Shown in pieces: positions 45,991 to 55,987 of a stretch of DNA of 64,000 bases. Positions within the stretch are counted from its first letter, which is position 1, and each line of letters opens with the position of its first letter. The notes beneath the pieces were generated by a model, which worked only from the letters and a program-made list of their open reading frames with translations, was not told the DNA's origin and searched no databases. The position numbers were made by a program, and so were the translations under genes. This DNA comes from Kalmusia sp. IMI 367209 (lineage: Eukaryota; Ascomycota; Dothideomycetes; Pleosporales; Didymosphaeriaceae). The stretch is taken from assembly GCA_027946365.1 (NCBI GenBank), contig JAPEUQ010000006.1, forward strand, positions 1,922,001-1,986,000. The letters run 5' to 3'.

Positions 45991-47934
45991 TTATGTAATC
46001 CACACCGGGGTCTTGTTTCCGTAGAATGAGCTTGGCACCGGTGTACCTAGTATCTGCTGTACCACTCCATCGGGGTGCCATGCCGACATGCTCCACACGA
46101 TGCCCCTGAGCTGCATGACCCACCATGCAACCTCGACCTCCTCGACGGTCAGACAGATACCGCGCTCTTCTAAATTTGCCGCGACCCCAAAATCGGAATG
46201 TAACAAGTAATCAACATATCGCTGGCCAAGCTCATAGAAGTTGAAAGCAAAAAAGTAGCCGTGATGCGAAGTGATCTTGTAAGCTTCTCGAGTGGCCTGT
46301 TGTGAGCGGCTGTGTGGATAATGCTTTTCAAAAGCGCTTGCCTCCTTAGTAGCGTAGTGTGCCATATGTGCGTGTGCAGCTACGAGGTGGACGTATCTTT
46401 TGGAGCCATCGATGTGCGCTTCGTCATAGGATGCGTCTACAAGGTACTGCGTCGTCCATTGAAAGATCTCGCGCATGTCGTCTATGGCGGCAAGCTTGTC
46501 TTTCCATGATTCATTCTTACGCATGGCTGGATTGCACAGCCAGCGGGAATACCAGTAATCTGAATGCCGCTTTTCGAGAATGTCCATACGTTCAAGGACC
46601 TCATTCAAGGACGTGAAAAGATCTTTATTGCCCTTGGTGTTTTGCACGCGTTCCCTCAACCGACGATGGAAAGCCAGGCGTGATTCCCAATAAAAATGGA
46701 CACCTCGAATAAAGGATTGGATCCGCCAAGCCGGAAAGCAATAAGACGTGATCGTGGACCCTCCCAAAGGAAGAAATGGAAGCAACAGCGTAATCGTGTC
46801 GTTGAATACTTCAGGCTCATGAGTTGAATATTTCGTCGTACCGACGAGGCCAACATGAGTGAGAAGGACGGTGACATCTTCAATTTCCCCCTTTTTTGAC
46901 ACCAAAGGAAAATCATTCCCAACGAGGATTGGATCACCTGGCACTATACCAAAAAGCATCTTGTCCGCACCGCGGCCAGGAACAATCCTTGGGAAGTCAT
47001 CGTGAGAACCGGCGGAATTGAAACGAAGCACGATGCCCAACCCCCTCACATCTGTAGCGGTAAGACTGAAGCCGTTGCCATCGGCTTGCATCTTTCCATT
47101 TTCTGGTTCTAAGGCGCGCCATTGCATACCCATGCGTAGCGCTAGCACGATTATATCGCCGATATTAGTCTCTGCCAAAGGTCGCACCATATCTGGTGGC
47201 ATGAAATCCCAGGTCCATGTGCGATAGATGACTGCGATATCGGTACGAGCTAGATTAGAACGCTCATTACCCTTCTCATCGCATGACGAAGAGAAATCCG
47301 ACTCGGCGATCCCAGCGTCATTGTTCTTAACTGCATTCGTACCACACGTTTTGCAATCAAAAGGCCAGTAACTGTTGGACAGTCGGTGAAGATCCCGAAG
47401 TAAGCGAAGCCAGGTTACTAGAGGATCACTTTCCATCCTAACATTTGTACTGTGAGCTAGTGAATTACATAACTCGGATTCAGTCTGCCCTTTCTCGATA
47501 TCTGCGGCACTACGTGGGTCAGAGGCCTGTTTAGAAGAGACGTCTGACGCGCGAGCAGGCGGCCTTCGTCGCGCTCCCATGTGACAATATTCCTGGTGTA
47601 CCGTTTTATTGAGCTCATCACAAGCCCCGTCGCCAAGGTTGAGGGAATTGATCAAGAACATGTCGCTATGTCGCTCCTCGTAATTCTGACGCTCTTGCGG
47701 ACTTGTAAGGATGATCTGCGGCGTCACATATTGTGTCTCGAAGCGGAACTCGAACCACTTCCACTTGCGATGCCTCCTGATATGCCATGCATCGATAACC
47801 GATTCGGCGCATCTCCGATACCCGTCTGCCGAATTGAATAGCTGTAGCAGGAGCTGGTTTCCTGCGATGAAGAGTGCGATGAGGGAGACGATAAGTGCGA
47901 CGATAGCAACATTTCCCTCAAGTTGATCACCCAT
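45991..47934 (-). CDS. Modin-like membrane-anchored protein
   Basis: An intronless gene for 647 residues. The N-terminus NVAIVALIVSLIALFIAGNQ is a single transmembrane anchor followed by LLLQLFNSADGYRRCAESVI and IRRHRKWKWFEFRFETQY. This arrangement is characteristic of the large fungal group annotated as 'modin'. The central part has a Cys pair (FDCKTCG) and a conserved DIAVIYRTWTWDFMPPDMVR with GDIIVLALRMGMQWRALEP. The C-terminal half is helical, with EVEVAWWVMQLRGIVWSMS near the end. Biochemical function is not established for the family as far as I know. I am confident of the gene and moderately confident of the family name. Confidence 0.8.
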   Translation of the reverse strand: MGDQLEGNVAIVALIVSLIALFIAGNQLLLQLFNSADGYRRCAESVIDAWHIRRHRKWKWFEFRFETQYVTPQIILTSPQERQNYEERHSDMFLINSLNLGDGACDELNKTVHQEYCHMGARRRPPARASDVSSKQASDPRSAADIEKGQTESELCNSLAHSTNVRMESDPLVTWLRLLRDLHRLSNSYWPFDCKTCGTNAVKNNDAGIAESDFSSSCDEKGNERSNLARTDIAVIYRTWTWDFMPPDMVRPLAETNIGDIIVLALRMGMQWRALEPENGKMQADGNGFSLTATDVRGLGIVLRFNSAGSHDDFPRIVPGRGADKMLFGIVPGDPILVGNDFPLVSKKGEIEDVTVLLTHVGLVGTTKYSTHEPEVFNDTITLLLPFLPLGGSTITSYCFPAWRIQSFIRGVHFYWESRLAFHRRLRERVQNTKGNKDLFTSLNEVLERMDILEKRHSDYWYSRWLCNPAMRKNESWKDKLAAIDDMREIFQWTTQYLVDASYDEAHIDGSKRYVHLVAAHAHMAHYATKEASAFEKHYPHSRSQQATREAYKITSHHGYFFAFNFYELGQRYVDYLLHSDFGVAANLEERGICLTVEEVEVAWWVMQLRGIVWSMSAWHPDGVVQQILGTPVPSSFYGNKTPVWIT

Positions 47935-48748
47935 GTTGAAGTCTGAGAGAAGAAAGAGATAGAAACAGTTGCAAAATGAGATGAGTAAAGCTGCCCCCCG
48001 ACTTACCTAAGAGCTGCATACTGATGCAGCAGCCATTGGAACACCGCCTTTAACCACAGCAGGGGCTGGGTCAGTCGCGCATCGAGATTGGTTAAAACAC
48101 GGATTACATCCAGCTTACATCGTGGGATTGTCGCATCAGCTCACGAGGCTGGATCCAACTCGTTGTGCGAAAGGGAGATGACATCACCAGGCTGAACGGC
48201 GGGACGCGCCTCAGGACGCATCAAGCTTGAAGCGAGGACAGAGACTTCCTGGTCCCACGTTGCGGCAGCTTCTTCATAGCGCAAATTCCGGTGATGACGT
48301 TGGTATCGAATTGTGGATAGGATGGAGGTTGGTGAGATAATCGCCAGTGGTGGTTGATGTACGTGAGTACATACCTGGAATAGCGTCGTTGGCGGGAGGC
48401 ACGGCACAACCATCACCTACGTACTCTTGCCCTAGCCAAAACTCAATGAATTGCGACACCTCGCGTGTTCTTGTATTTTTTCGAAGCATCTCGTGACATT
48501 GTTTCAAAATAGTACAGGAGCCGCCTGTCAGCCAAGATAGGCCAAGCGCCCAGCATGAGACGTTTCGCGTCCAGGGCTTCGTGTTTGAGACTAGCGATGT
48601 GAACGTCCGTCTTCAAGTCTCTCTCCGCATCACGCTTTCTGTTCCTCTTCATCCATTCTTTCGCCTTTCGAGGCTCTCAATTAATACTTCTATTCGGTTT
48701 CGTCGCACCTGGTGTGCCTTTCTTTTCATATCTTTTTCTCTTGTCATA
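47935..48748. promoter_or_regulatory. Divergent intergenic region between modin-like and UstYa-like genes
   Basis: The start codons of the two genes point away from each other across 814 bases, so both promoters lie here. Several minus-strand frames (for example 48141-48416) have no support. Confidence 0.45.
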
Positions 48749-49599
48749 ATGCCACAATCATACCGATCAGTGCCCCTAGAGGAGCAATCACAGTCAAGTC
48801 ATGACGATGCGAGTTTGAATGAGAAGTTCGAGTGGAAATCAGAGAAGACTACGATTTCGCAGCGGATACGGAATGCGTCGACGTCGCATTGGGCATTGAT
48901 AGTGCAGGCGGTCATGCTGTCGGCATCGATAACTTTCTTTGCGCTTGGAGTGTGTATGCGCTCGACAAAGCAAGCAGATGCAATACCAATGACTTTCTGT
49001 AAGCAGCTAATTAAGCTGTACAAATATAGATATTAATAGCATATGCAGCACCGCTCAATGAGGCCATCGAATATCAGATCAAGCACTTCGACCTCCCACC
49101 CATTCCCGGTGGTCCTTTCGTAGGCAAGGGTGCTGATGTAGATGCGATGTGGGAATGGGCCACCGACGGCATCCCGGACACTATGGTGACCCGCGATGAG
49201 ATGGTCAAGATGAACATGGATCCCGAAGGCGCCCTCCAAGTCACCGACCCTGCTACGGGCAAGCGCGGCTACCGTGTCGCAATCGAAGTCTTCCACCAGC
49301 TGCATTGCCTAAACTTGCTCCGACAAGCAAATTGGAAAGCTCATTACGCGAAGCTAGGTGGTGACACATCTGCAGAGCCGGAGGATCTGCACGGCCACCT
49401 TGATCACTGCATCGATGCGTTGAGGCAGTTCGTTATGTGCCAGTCAGATACGAATGTGTTTCCTTTCCGATTTCCATTCAACGATGGCGACCCATGGCCG
49501 GATTATAGCTCACCGCGTATGTGCCGAAACTACGAGAAGGTGCGACAATGGGCGGTTGATCATGGAGTTGCGCAGGGTGTGGACGAGCCGGAGCATTAG
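48749..49599 (+). CDS. UstYa-family (DUF3328) oxidase-like membrane protein
   Basis: UstYa-type proteins act in fungal ribosomal-peptide and other natural-product pathways, where some catalyse oxidative cyclisation or chlorination. Two exons (48749-48998, 49040-49599) give 269 residues. A transmembrane segment lies at about residues 46-70 (WALIVQAVMLSASITFFALG), after a Ser/Glu-rich cytosolic N-terminus. The lumenal part has the two family HxxHC motifs: HQLHCLNLL (His169, His172, Cys173) and HLDHCIDALRQ (His203, His206, Cys207). The family's EYQIKHFDL-like start and a P-R-x-C-R-N-Y end are also present. No second UstY gene, peptide precursor, P450 or transporter is adjacent. It may be an orphan member or act with genes elsewhere. 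Confidence 0.93.
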
Positions 49600-49941
49600 G
49601 AGGTTCAGATGTGGTAGGAAGAGGGGAGCAGTACTGTACATGGACCGCGACTTTGCAGTGGGATCGGTTGTCACCGCCATGATTTTAGGACAGAAGGCCA
49701 CTTGGGCCGCTGTTTATCTTTGTTCATAAATTCATCCAGACTTCTTGAGCGTTAGTGACGTTATTGGACTACTAGTACAATGCTTCAACGTAGCCACCAA
49801 AAGTAAACCTATCTACGTTCAACGCTTACTAAGCCTAGCGCACGTGAACGCGCGCATCGATTCCTCAGCTGGACGCGCCGAATATCTAAACTTGCACGTC
49901 ACCAGTTCCACGCCCGCATCGCACCCGCAATCCATGCTACA

Positions 49942-51088
49942 ATGAGCAAAGCTACCATTGAGCAAGCTCTGACGGGCATCGTTCCTACCCTCTCCGGCCC
50001 GCTTCCTCCAGAACTCGTCGACCTTGCACTCTCCCTACTCGCCCGATCCCGTAGCGTCGCGCATTCGCTGAAGCCTGACGAAGAGATCGCGCGACCATAT
50101 GCGTGCGCTCAGCTGGCATGCGAAAGGCAATTGGATCCTCCCACAGTCCTCGATTGAATTTGCTGACCGCTGGCAGACTGAAAACGCGCCTGAACCTGCC
50201 CACCATCACCCCCGCCCGCCATGCCCGCCGCGCATCTACAAGAAATTATACAATTATCTCGAGAGCGCCCTTCCTGCTCCTACATCGGCACGTGAGCCTC
50301 AAACACCTCGGAAAGCAGCCTCCAGTGGTCCGGCTTCTGCGCGGACGACGCCGAAGACACCAAAGACGCCTCTGAGCGGCACGCGTACGGCGAGGGGCAC
50401 GCGTAGAGACGGCGGAAAGAACTTTGAGCCTCCAGAATGGACTGCACCAACTATCCGCGCGCTACTAAAGGCATTTTCATATCCCAATGCAGCGGGACAT
50501 ATTTACACGGGCATCGAGGTTACCCTCCCATTGCTTACACGCATGTCTCCTACGGCTGCCGAAACGCCCAGCAAGCGTCCACGGCGAACAGCTACGGCAG
50601 TACAACCGTCAGGAGCTGAGTTATCTGATTGTCGTACTCTGGGGCTCATTGCCGTTATCTTTTTGTTCGTTCTGTCCCGGATGTGGCACCAAGACATCAC
50701 ACCTCAGCAATATAGCGAATGGCGCGAGAAGGCAATTGCTAAGCTCCTCACGTCGCCAGCAGGTAAGAACGTATCAGGCGCTGATCTGGCCGCAGAGATC
50801 GAACAACTGCTACCTATGGCGCAAGAAGAGGGCTGGCTGCAGATGGAGTGGTTCCTGAATGTTCGGCCGCCCAGTGCGGAAGAGATGGAAGGTGTGGAAA
50901 TGGCAAATGAGGCGTCTGCTGTGGCCCATGCTAGAAGCCGCAGCTTGCGTGATGGAGGAAGCAGCTACATAGGACTAGGGACAATGCTGCAAGACGCCAC
51001 TGATTATCTAGGCGAACGCCAACGCGAAGACTACAAGAGGTGGAAAGCGAGCATCATGGCTCGTGTCGAGGAGATCGAAGCGTCGTGA
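49942..51088 (+). CDS. ORC6: Origin recognition complex subunit 6, one-base frameshift
   Basis: ORC6 is part of the six-subunit complex that marks replication origins and loads MCM. Exon 1 (49942-50126) encodes SKATIEQALTGIVPTLSGPL and ends in ACAQLACER. Exon 2 begins at 50177 with LKTRLNLPTI. The intron (50127-50176) starts with GC rather than GT. Soon after, the frame changes: the run of five C at 50209-50213 needs a sixth for PTITP to run on into RPPCPPRIYKKLYNYLESAL. From there the frame is open to 51088 (FEPPEWTAPTIRALLKAFSY, IYTGIEVTLPLL, then the C-terminal domain SRMWHQDITPQQYSEWREKA). The restored length is 365 residues. As an essential gene it is unlikely to be truly broken; I favour an assembly error. 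Confidence 0.88.
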
Positions 51089-51339
51089 GAACGTTCACTT
51101 GTCGGTCCTACTACCGGGTGTCTTTCCCCTTTGGGCTTCATTCATGACATGCAGCAGTCCGAATACGAGCAGACGCGTATCAGGAGCCAAGGAAAATATA
51201 TCACGGTAGTATTACGGTTATTGCATCACCTGCAAAGAGCTACTAACGAGCATAAGAAAGATAGAAATATGACACCCTTATCATCCAATGTGTCTTTGGC
51301 CTCCACGTTCCTATGTCCTTGCCATAGACCTCTCACACC

Positions 51340-52512
51340 ATGCGCTCCCTCTTCTACCTGACTTTACTTACACCATGCATAGCTCGCGCAGCATGCCCTC
51401 CCTACAACACGAACGTTACATTTCCATCCAGCTCATACCCTCCTGACCCATTCACCTTCCTCTCCGGCGAGAAAGTCACTACGAAAGCAGACTGGCAGTG
51501 CAGACGTGCCGAACTCGGGGTTCTCCTTCAAGATAATCTCCTCGGCCCTCTTCCCGCAAGCCCACAAACCTTTAACGCCACACTTACCAACAATAAACTC
51601 ACAATTGATATTACCAACGATGGAAAGAAAGCTTCTTTCGCAGTATCCATCAGCATCCCTTCCAACCTTCCCACGAACCACCATCCCTTACCAGCTATCA
51701 TATCATTCGGCGGTTCCAGCGTTCCACTCAACGAAACTAACATCACAACGATAACATACAACCCCGACCAACTAGCATCAACGGGCACTCGCGGCAAAGG
51801 CATCTTCTATACGCTCCACGGTTCCTCGCACCCTGCCGGAGCCTTTACAGCATGGACATGGGGTCTCTCCCGCATCATCGATGCACTATTCCTCCTTGGT
51901 CCCGAAACCACCGGCATCGATGTAAATCGCATCGGTTTGACAGGCTGCTCCCGCCACGGCAAAGCCGTGCTCGTTGCCGGGGCCTTCGAGACGCGCATTG
52001 CGCTGACTATCGCACAAGAGGGCGGCGTTGGCGGCCCGAGCTGTTGGCGTCTTTATGAGGAACTGCGGTGCAAGAAGGCGTGTATACCAGAGCAGACGGA
52101 CCCGTGGGATGAGACATGGTTTCGCGCATCGTTTCCACGTCGCGTCGGAGGAGGGTTGGCGACGCTGCCCTTCGACCAGCATGATCTGATTGCCTTGCAT
52201 GCTCCGCGCGGCCTTCTCGTCTTAGAAAACAATATCGATTGGCTTCAGCCTGTGGGGGCGACGGTGTGCGGGAAAGCTGGACGAGCTGCGTATGAGGCCT
52301 TGAGTGTGGAAGGGGCGTATGGGTTCAGTTTGAAGGGTGGTTATAGACATTGTGCGCTGCCGGACTCACAAAGAGGGGTTTTGGGGGATTACATTGGGAG
52401 GTATCTGTTGGATGGGGGTGCTGAGGAGGGAGACGGGATATTTGAAAGTGATGTTGAGCTGCAGGCGAAGCAGTATGAGGGCTGGGGATGGAAGACACCT
52501 ATTTCGACGTAG
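51340..52512 (+). CDS. 4-O-methyl-glucuronoyl methylesterase, CE15
   Basis: A secreted carbohydrate esterase of family 15 (Cip2-like) that cuts ester bonds between 4-O-methyl-glucuronic acid of xylan and lignin alcohols. Intronless, 390 residues. Signal peptide MRSLFYLTLLTPCIARA. Catalytic residues are visible: the nucleophile Ser204 in GLTGCSRHGKAV, Glu227 in TIAQEGGVGGPS and His337 in LKGGYRHCALP. ISFGGSSVPL, GAFTAWTWGLSRIIDAL and HAPRGLLVLEN are further family blocks. Six or more Cys fit the disulfide pattern. There is no carbohydrate-binding module. It lies 2.6 kb from a PL20 glucuronan lyase gene. Confidence 0.95.
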   Translation: MRSLFYLTLLTPCIARAACPPYNTNVTFPSSSYPPDPFTFLSGEKVTTKADWQCRRAELGVLLQDNLLGPLPASPQTFNATLTNNKLTIDITNDGKKASFAVSISIPSNLPTNHHPLPAIISFGGSSVPLNETNITTITYNPDQLASTGTRGKGIFYTLHGSSHPAGAFTAWTWGLSRIIDALFLLGPETTGIDVNRIGLTGCSRHGKAVLVAGAFETRIALTIAQEGGVGGPSCWRLYEELRCKKACIPEQTDPWDETWFRASFPRRVGGGLATLPFDQHDLIALHAPRGLLVLENNIDWLQPVGATVCGKAGRAAYEALSVEGAYGFSLKGGYRHCALPDSQRGVLGDYIGRYLLDGGAEEGDGIFESDVELQAKQYEGWGWKTPIST

Positions 52513-52925
52513 GTAGGTCACACCTTCTTTGGGTGGTTCGAGTGTCATCTACTGAGGGACATCGAGCTTGTATTTTTATGAGGGTGGCGACGGAGGGGAT
52601 GATGGGTACGGCTATCTGTGCAGTCAATGTCATTCCAAACAAGACCTCAACGCCAAACTATATTTAATACTAGCCTGTTCGATCAAATGCTTGCTGAATT
52701 GGCATGGAGCAGCCAACAAAATGAAGTTTCAAATCTAGGTTTGTGGAACACTGTGCAAATGACGCAAACTACGTTAGTCTTCACTATCCTTGTATTAGCA
52801 TCAGTCTAATGTCTGTTACGCCATAAAAATGCAGTTGGACATCTGACCCATGTACCTGACCTGAATATCAATGCCCATGCACTATAGTAAACTGATCCCA
52901 TACAACTTAAGAGGGGGAATGATAT

Positions 52926-53503
52926 TCAGTCCATTGCTATTCGGATTTCGTACTTGACGTCGGTCGCGCAAATTCTCCTTGACTCCCGCAAGGCTAGTCT
53001 ATCCATGGAACTTTCATGAAGCTGTAGTCCAGCTGAATACCCCTTAATGACTGGTCTTTATGCCTTTTAGTCATATTCCAGACTTACCAGTCGCCCGTCC
53101 AGCATCACATTCAACACACCTCAGGAGATCCACTAACGCGGTGTACGCTCTCCGCCAGCCGTCTGTAGACTCCACCAGTAACCGCCATTTTCGAGGATCG
53201 TTGGTGATTTGAAAGTCACCATTATAGTTAATGCCACCTCTATAGCAAATGGCCTTTGCCTGATAGTGAGTTACTCGAAGGTTCGTTGGATCAGGTTTGG
53301 CGACCACAAGGACGTCAAAGTCGTCGAAGCAGCCTAGGGGACTGTGAAGTGCGGCGGTGGTTCCTGCGGCTGGATCAGCTAGTGGTGACAAGCTAAGAAA
53401 GGAGCGATAATATACGGATAATGGAGGCTTTGAGGTACTTCTCAGCCTGCAGCTCTCGAACGCGGGCTCGAATGTGACCCTCGTAGGCCCCGATATAGTT
53501 CAT
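52926..53503 (-). CDS. Orphan small protein family, member D
   Basis: Function unknown. Exon 1 (53503-53416) encodes MNYIGAYEGHIRARVRELQA and ends in phase 1 at ASII-P, the same intron position as in members A, B and C. Exon 2 (53378-53088) has CFDDFDVLVVAKPDP, HYQAKAICYRGG, NDPRKWRLLVES with the conserved Trp, and AYTALVDLLRCVE. A second phase-1 intron (53087-53033) as in A and C would lead to a 35-residue tail ending at 52926. If it is not spliced, the protein stops at 53071 after GKSGI. The total is 161 or about 131 residues. It is divergent from member C, with 925 bases between their starts. Confidence 0.6.
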
Positions 53504-54428
53504 ATTGGATGAAGAGAAGACTTCTGGAACTGATGTAACGATATTGTGGTAGAGTTCTAAGACTGATTTGTGAGTTGAGAAAAGATGTGCTTTTACTCTG
53601 ATATCGAGGTGGTGTAGTCATGTAAATTCACTCGTGAGGCTGCGGAAGTTGTAGGGGTAAACAACGATTAGCATCGTGACTGCTGAGCTTTCAAGGCCTA
53701 TGCACCTTCTATATCGACAGTAGTGCTTGCATTTTACCAATCATTATCAGAAGGCTCATGACACATGTTTGGGCCACAATTAAACAATTTCCATTCATTT
53801 TTGTTTTACGTGAGGGAAATTTCTTTGTATCAAAACTTTAAAACCAGCGCTATGAATGACTGCGCATGAACTCAAACAACATACAGGCCTTGATCCTATC
53901 ATGCGCACGCCTTTTTTCGTGGAATAATTAAACTTTTAGGTCACAATATGATTGCACAAGCTGCATGACTAGCAATTTATTGATCGCACTTTGGCTCAAA
54001 AACATCAGGTAGCATTGGATTCCTCTAGGGTGCAAAGTATTCAACAATCATCCTCTATCCCTCAAACTATGGGATTCTATGCAACGACAGGTGACGTATA
54101 CTAACAAACAGGGTATTCAGGTCTATATAAAGGGCAGAACACTATGGGGAAGAAGGAGGTAAAATTGTGCCTAGTTCCCCTAGACAGGGCCACCAAGAGC
54201 TACCTTGATTAGAATCGTCAGGCATACCTTATATATTCTTACATTTTCTACTCGCTTGAGAGCACGTTAGCTTGTTCTGAGTCACTCAGAGCACTGGCCT
54301 AGCAACGGCAAACACATATAAATGTGCGCCCACGACACTCTTTGACAGTATCAACTCACAACCAATGTTCAACACTCAACCTCAATTCTCGAATATACTA
54401 CGTCCCGACAAAAGACCACGCCACATAT
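53504..54428. promoter_or_regulatory. Divergent promoter region between orphan genes D and C
   Basis: AT-rich, no gene. TATA-like elements face member C (CTATATAAAG near 54121 and ATATAAATG near 54315). Confidence 0.5.
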
Positions 54429-54932
54429 ATGAAAATGTCTTCCCAAGACGTTCAAGTTCGTCTCAACGAGATCAAACTCGAGCGCGACTTCGAAGAAAGC
54501 ATACTCAGTAAGCTTCTACATTTCCGAAACCCACAAACATGCCAGCTAATGCGCACAAAGACATCGGTCGCGCCTTGTATGGCCCAAAAAGATACCACTA
54601 TGACTTCGCTGTCATCACGAGCGCCGAGGTCAACCACGATGCCGCCGTCGGCGAGAATGACACGGTATACAAGAGCCTTTGCATTGGATATCTGGATCGC
54701 GACGGCGGAGAGTGGGAGTCGCTCATCGAGAGCGTCGCAATGCATGGCACTGCGTGGCAGGCCTTGGACGAGCTTCTTCGTGGCATTCGCTACGAGCTCC
54801 AACATGCGACGAGTAAGTATTGACTGCAAGTTAATCCTAAGAGGAACATTAACGGTTGTTGTGACAGGTAACGTGCATGTTGGCGAAAAATTCCGTGGCG
54901 AGAGGGTCAGAGATCGAGACCGACGCCGTTGA
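54429..54932 (+). CDS. Orphan small protein family, member C
   Basis: Function unknown. Exons 54429-54507, 54546-54812 and 54868-54932 give 136 residues. Both introns are in phase 1; the first (38 bases) falls in the Thr codon of ESIL-TNAHKDIGRALY, as in the other members. The N-terminal segment MSSQDVQVRLNEIKLERDFE is a charged helix. The core has YHYDFAVITSAEVNH, SLCIGYLDRDGGEWESLIES (with the conserved Trp) and AWQALDELLRGIRYELQ. The basic tail ends in RGERVRDRDRRR. Two in-frame Met codons (54429, 54435) are possible starts. Nothing suggests secretion. Confidence 0.65.
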   Translation: MKMSSQDVQVRLNEIKLERDFEESILSKLLHFRNPQTCQLMRTKTSVAPCMAQKDTTMTSLSSRAPRSTTMPPSARMTRYTRAFALDIWIATAESGSRSSRASQCMALRGRPWTSFFVAFATSSNMRRVSIDCKLILRGTLTVVVTGNVHVGEKFRGERVRDRDRRR

Positions 54933-55144
54933 AGACGTTGTAGATCCTATACGTGGCAGTATTGTCAGATCAAGGCATGGTCAATTTGTATGTTCCACAT
55001 AACACAGTGTAGCTGATGATATGGCCTTCGAGGGTAGACGGGACAGATGAGTGGGATTCAATGAAAGTTAGACAGCCAAAGTAGGCCTTTAAATGCTATA
55101 ATACTCGCTCCATGCGTGTGAAAATGCCGTGAGTTCACCCAAGC

Positions 55145-55987
55145 TCACGCGCTCTTCTTGATTTGGTCTGGATCTGCGTCCGCGAACGTACTTCCCACCC
55201 CAATTTCATCAATCCACAACTGCCTCTGTGGCTGGTTTCCAATCATCTTATGCTCATCATACCAGCTGTTTGCGTACAGGCCAACTCGAAATTGATAATC
55301 TCGGTGGTCATCCAGTAGAGTCGTCTTCACGTTCTTCCTGTTCGCAACCTCCGTGCCATTCAACCAAGCCTGAAACTCGCCCGTCTCGTCGCTCTTCCAC
55401 TTCACACGGAATGTCAGACGGTACCATGTGCCGGCCTTGATGCCATCAAAGAGCTGGAATGACGTAGTCAACTGGCAATTAGGGCCTAGGCTGCAATCCC
55501 ACTTCTTGTCCTTCGGCGGACACTTCTGACCTTGCAGCAGTTGCCCGTTCTTCGTGCGTGCGAACAACCTCGTTCCATTGATCCAGATCATAGTTGTGGG
55601 GCTGAAATCATCGCAAGCTCCATTGTTGATGTCGTTAAAGTCGGCACCAAACTGCGCGATGTTATAACTCTGCGGGTCGAATTCCCACTCTGAGTGCAGC
55701 CGGAATGCAAAGCCGTAGTACTTCTCCTGGTCACGCTTGTAACCTTTGGCGTAGTGCTTCTCAGCGTGATAACGGCCAGTGTAGCTAGAACCGAGGTATT
55801 CTTGTCCAAACTTGAGGGATTGACCGCCTCCATAGGAAGCACTGGTGGAGTCTTGGATGTAGCCTTTGGTGTTCGGGTCGATATACTGATTGTCCCATCC
55901 TGAGGTTGTGCCATGATTCACGAACTCTTGAGTTGCAAGCGTGAGAGGAAGCAGCCCGAAGGCAAGAGTAAGAGCTTTAGAAAACAT
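55145..55987 (-). CDS. Glucuronan lyase, polysaccharide lyase family 20
   Basis: A secreted enzyme that cleaves beta-1,4-polyglucuronic acid by beta-elimination. Intronless, 280 residues. Signal peptide FSKALTLAFGLLPLTLA. The beta-jelly-roll body shows the family sequence texture: SYGGGQSLKFGQEYLGSSYT, YYGFAFRLHSEWEFDPQSYN, AQFGADFNDIN, TTMIWINGTRLFAR, AGTWYRLTFRVKWKSDETGE and DYQFRVGLYANSWYDEHKM near the end, with QRQLWIDEIGVGSTFADADP. Length and order match the Trichoderma reesei type. No binding module. Its substrate overlaps chemically with that of the CE15 esterase nearby. Confidence 0.92.
   Translation of the reverse strand: MFSKALTLAFGLLPLTLATQEFVNHGTTSGWDNQYIDPNTKGYIQDSTSASYGGGQSLKFGQEYLGSSYTGRYHAEKHYAKGYKRDQEKYYGFAFRLHSEWEFDPQSYNIAQFGADFNDINNGACDDFSPTTMIWINGTRLFARTKNGQLLQGQKCPPKDKKWDCSLGPNCQLTTSFQLFDGIKAGTWYRLTFRVKWKSDETGEFQAWLNGTEVANRKNVKTTLLDDHRDYQFRVGLYANSWYDEHKMIGNQPQRQLWIDEIGVGSTFADADPDQIKKSA

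Noticed and set aside
37001..49599. Lys/Thr-repeat secreted protein as a precursor for the UstYa-like enzyme
   Set aside because: The genes are more than 11 kb apart with unrelated genes between, and the repeats lack the Tyr-containing core typical of UstYa-processed peptides.
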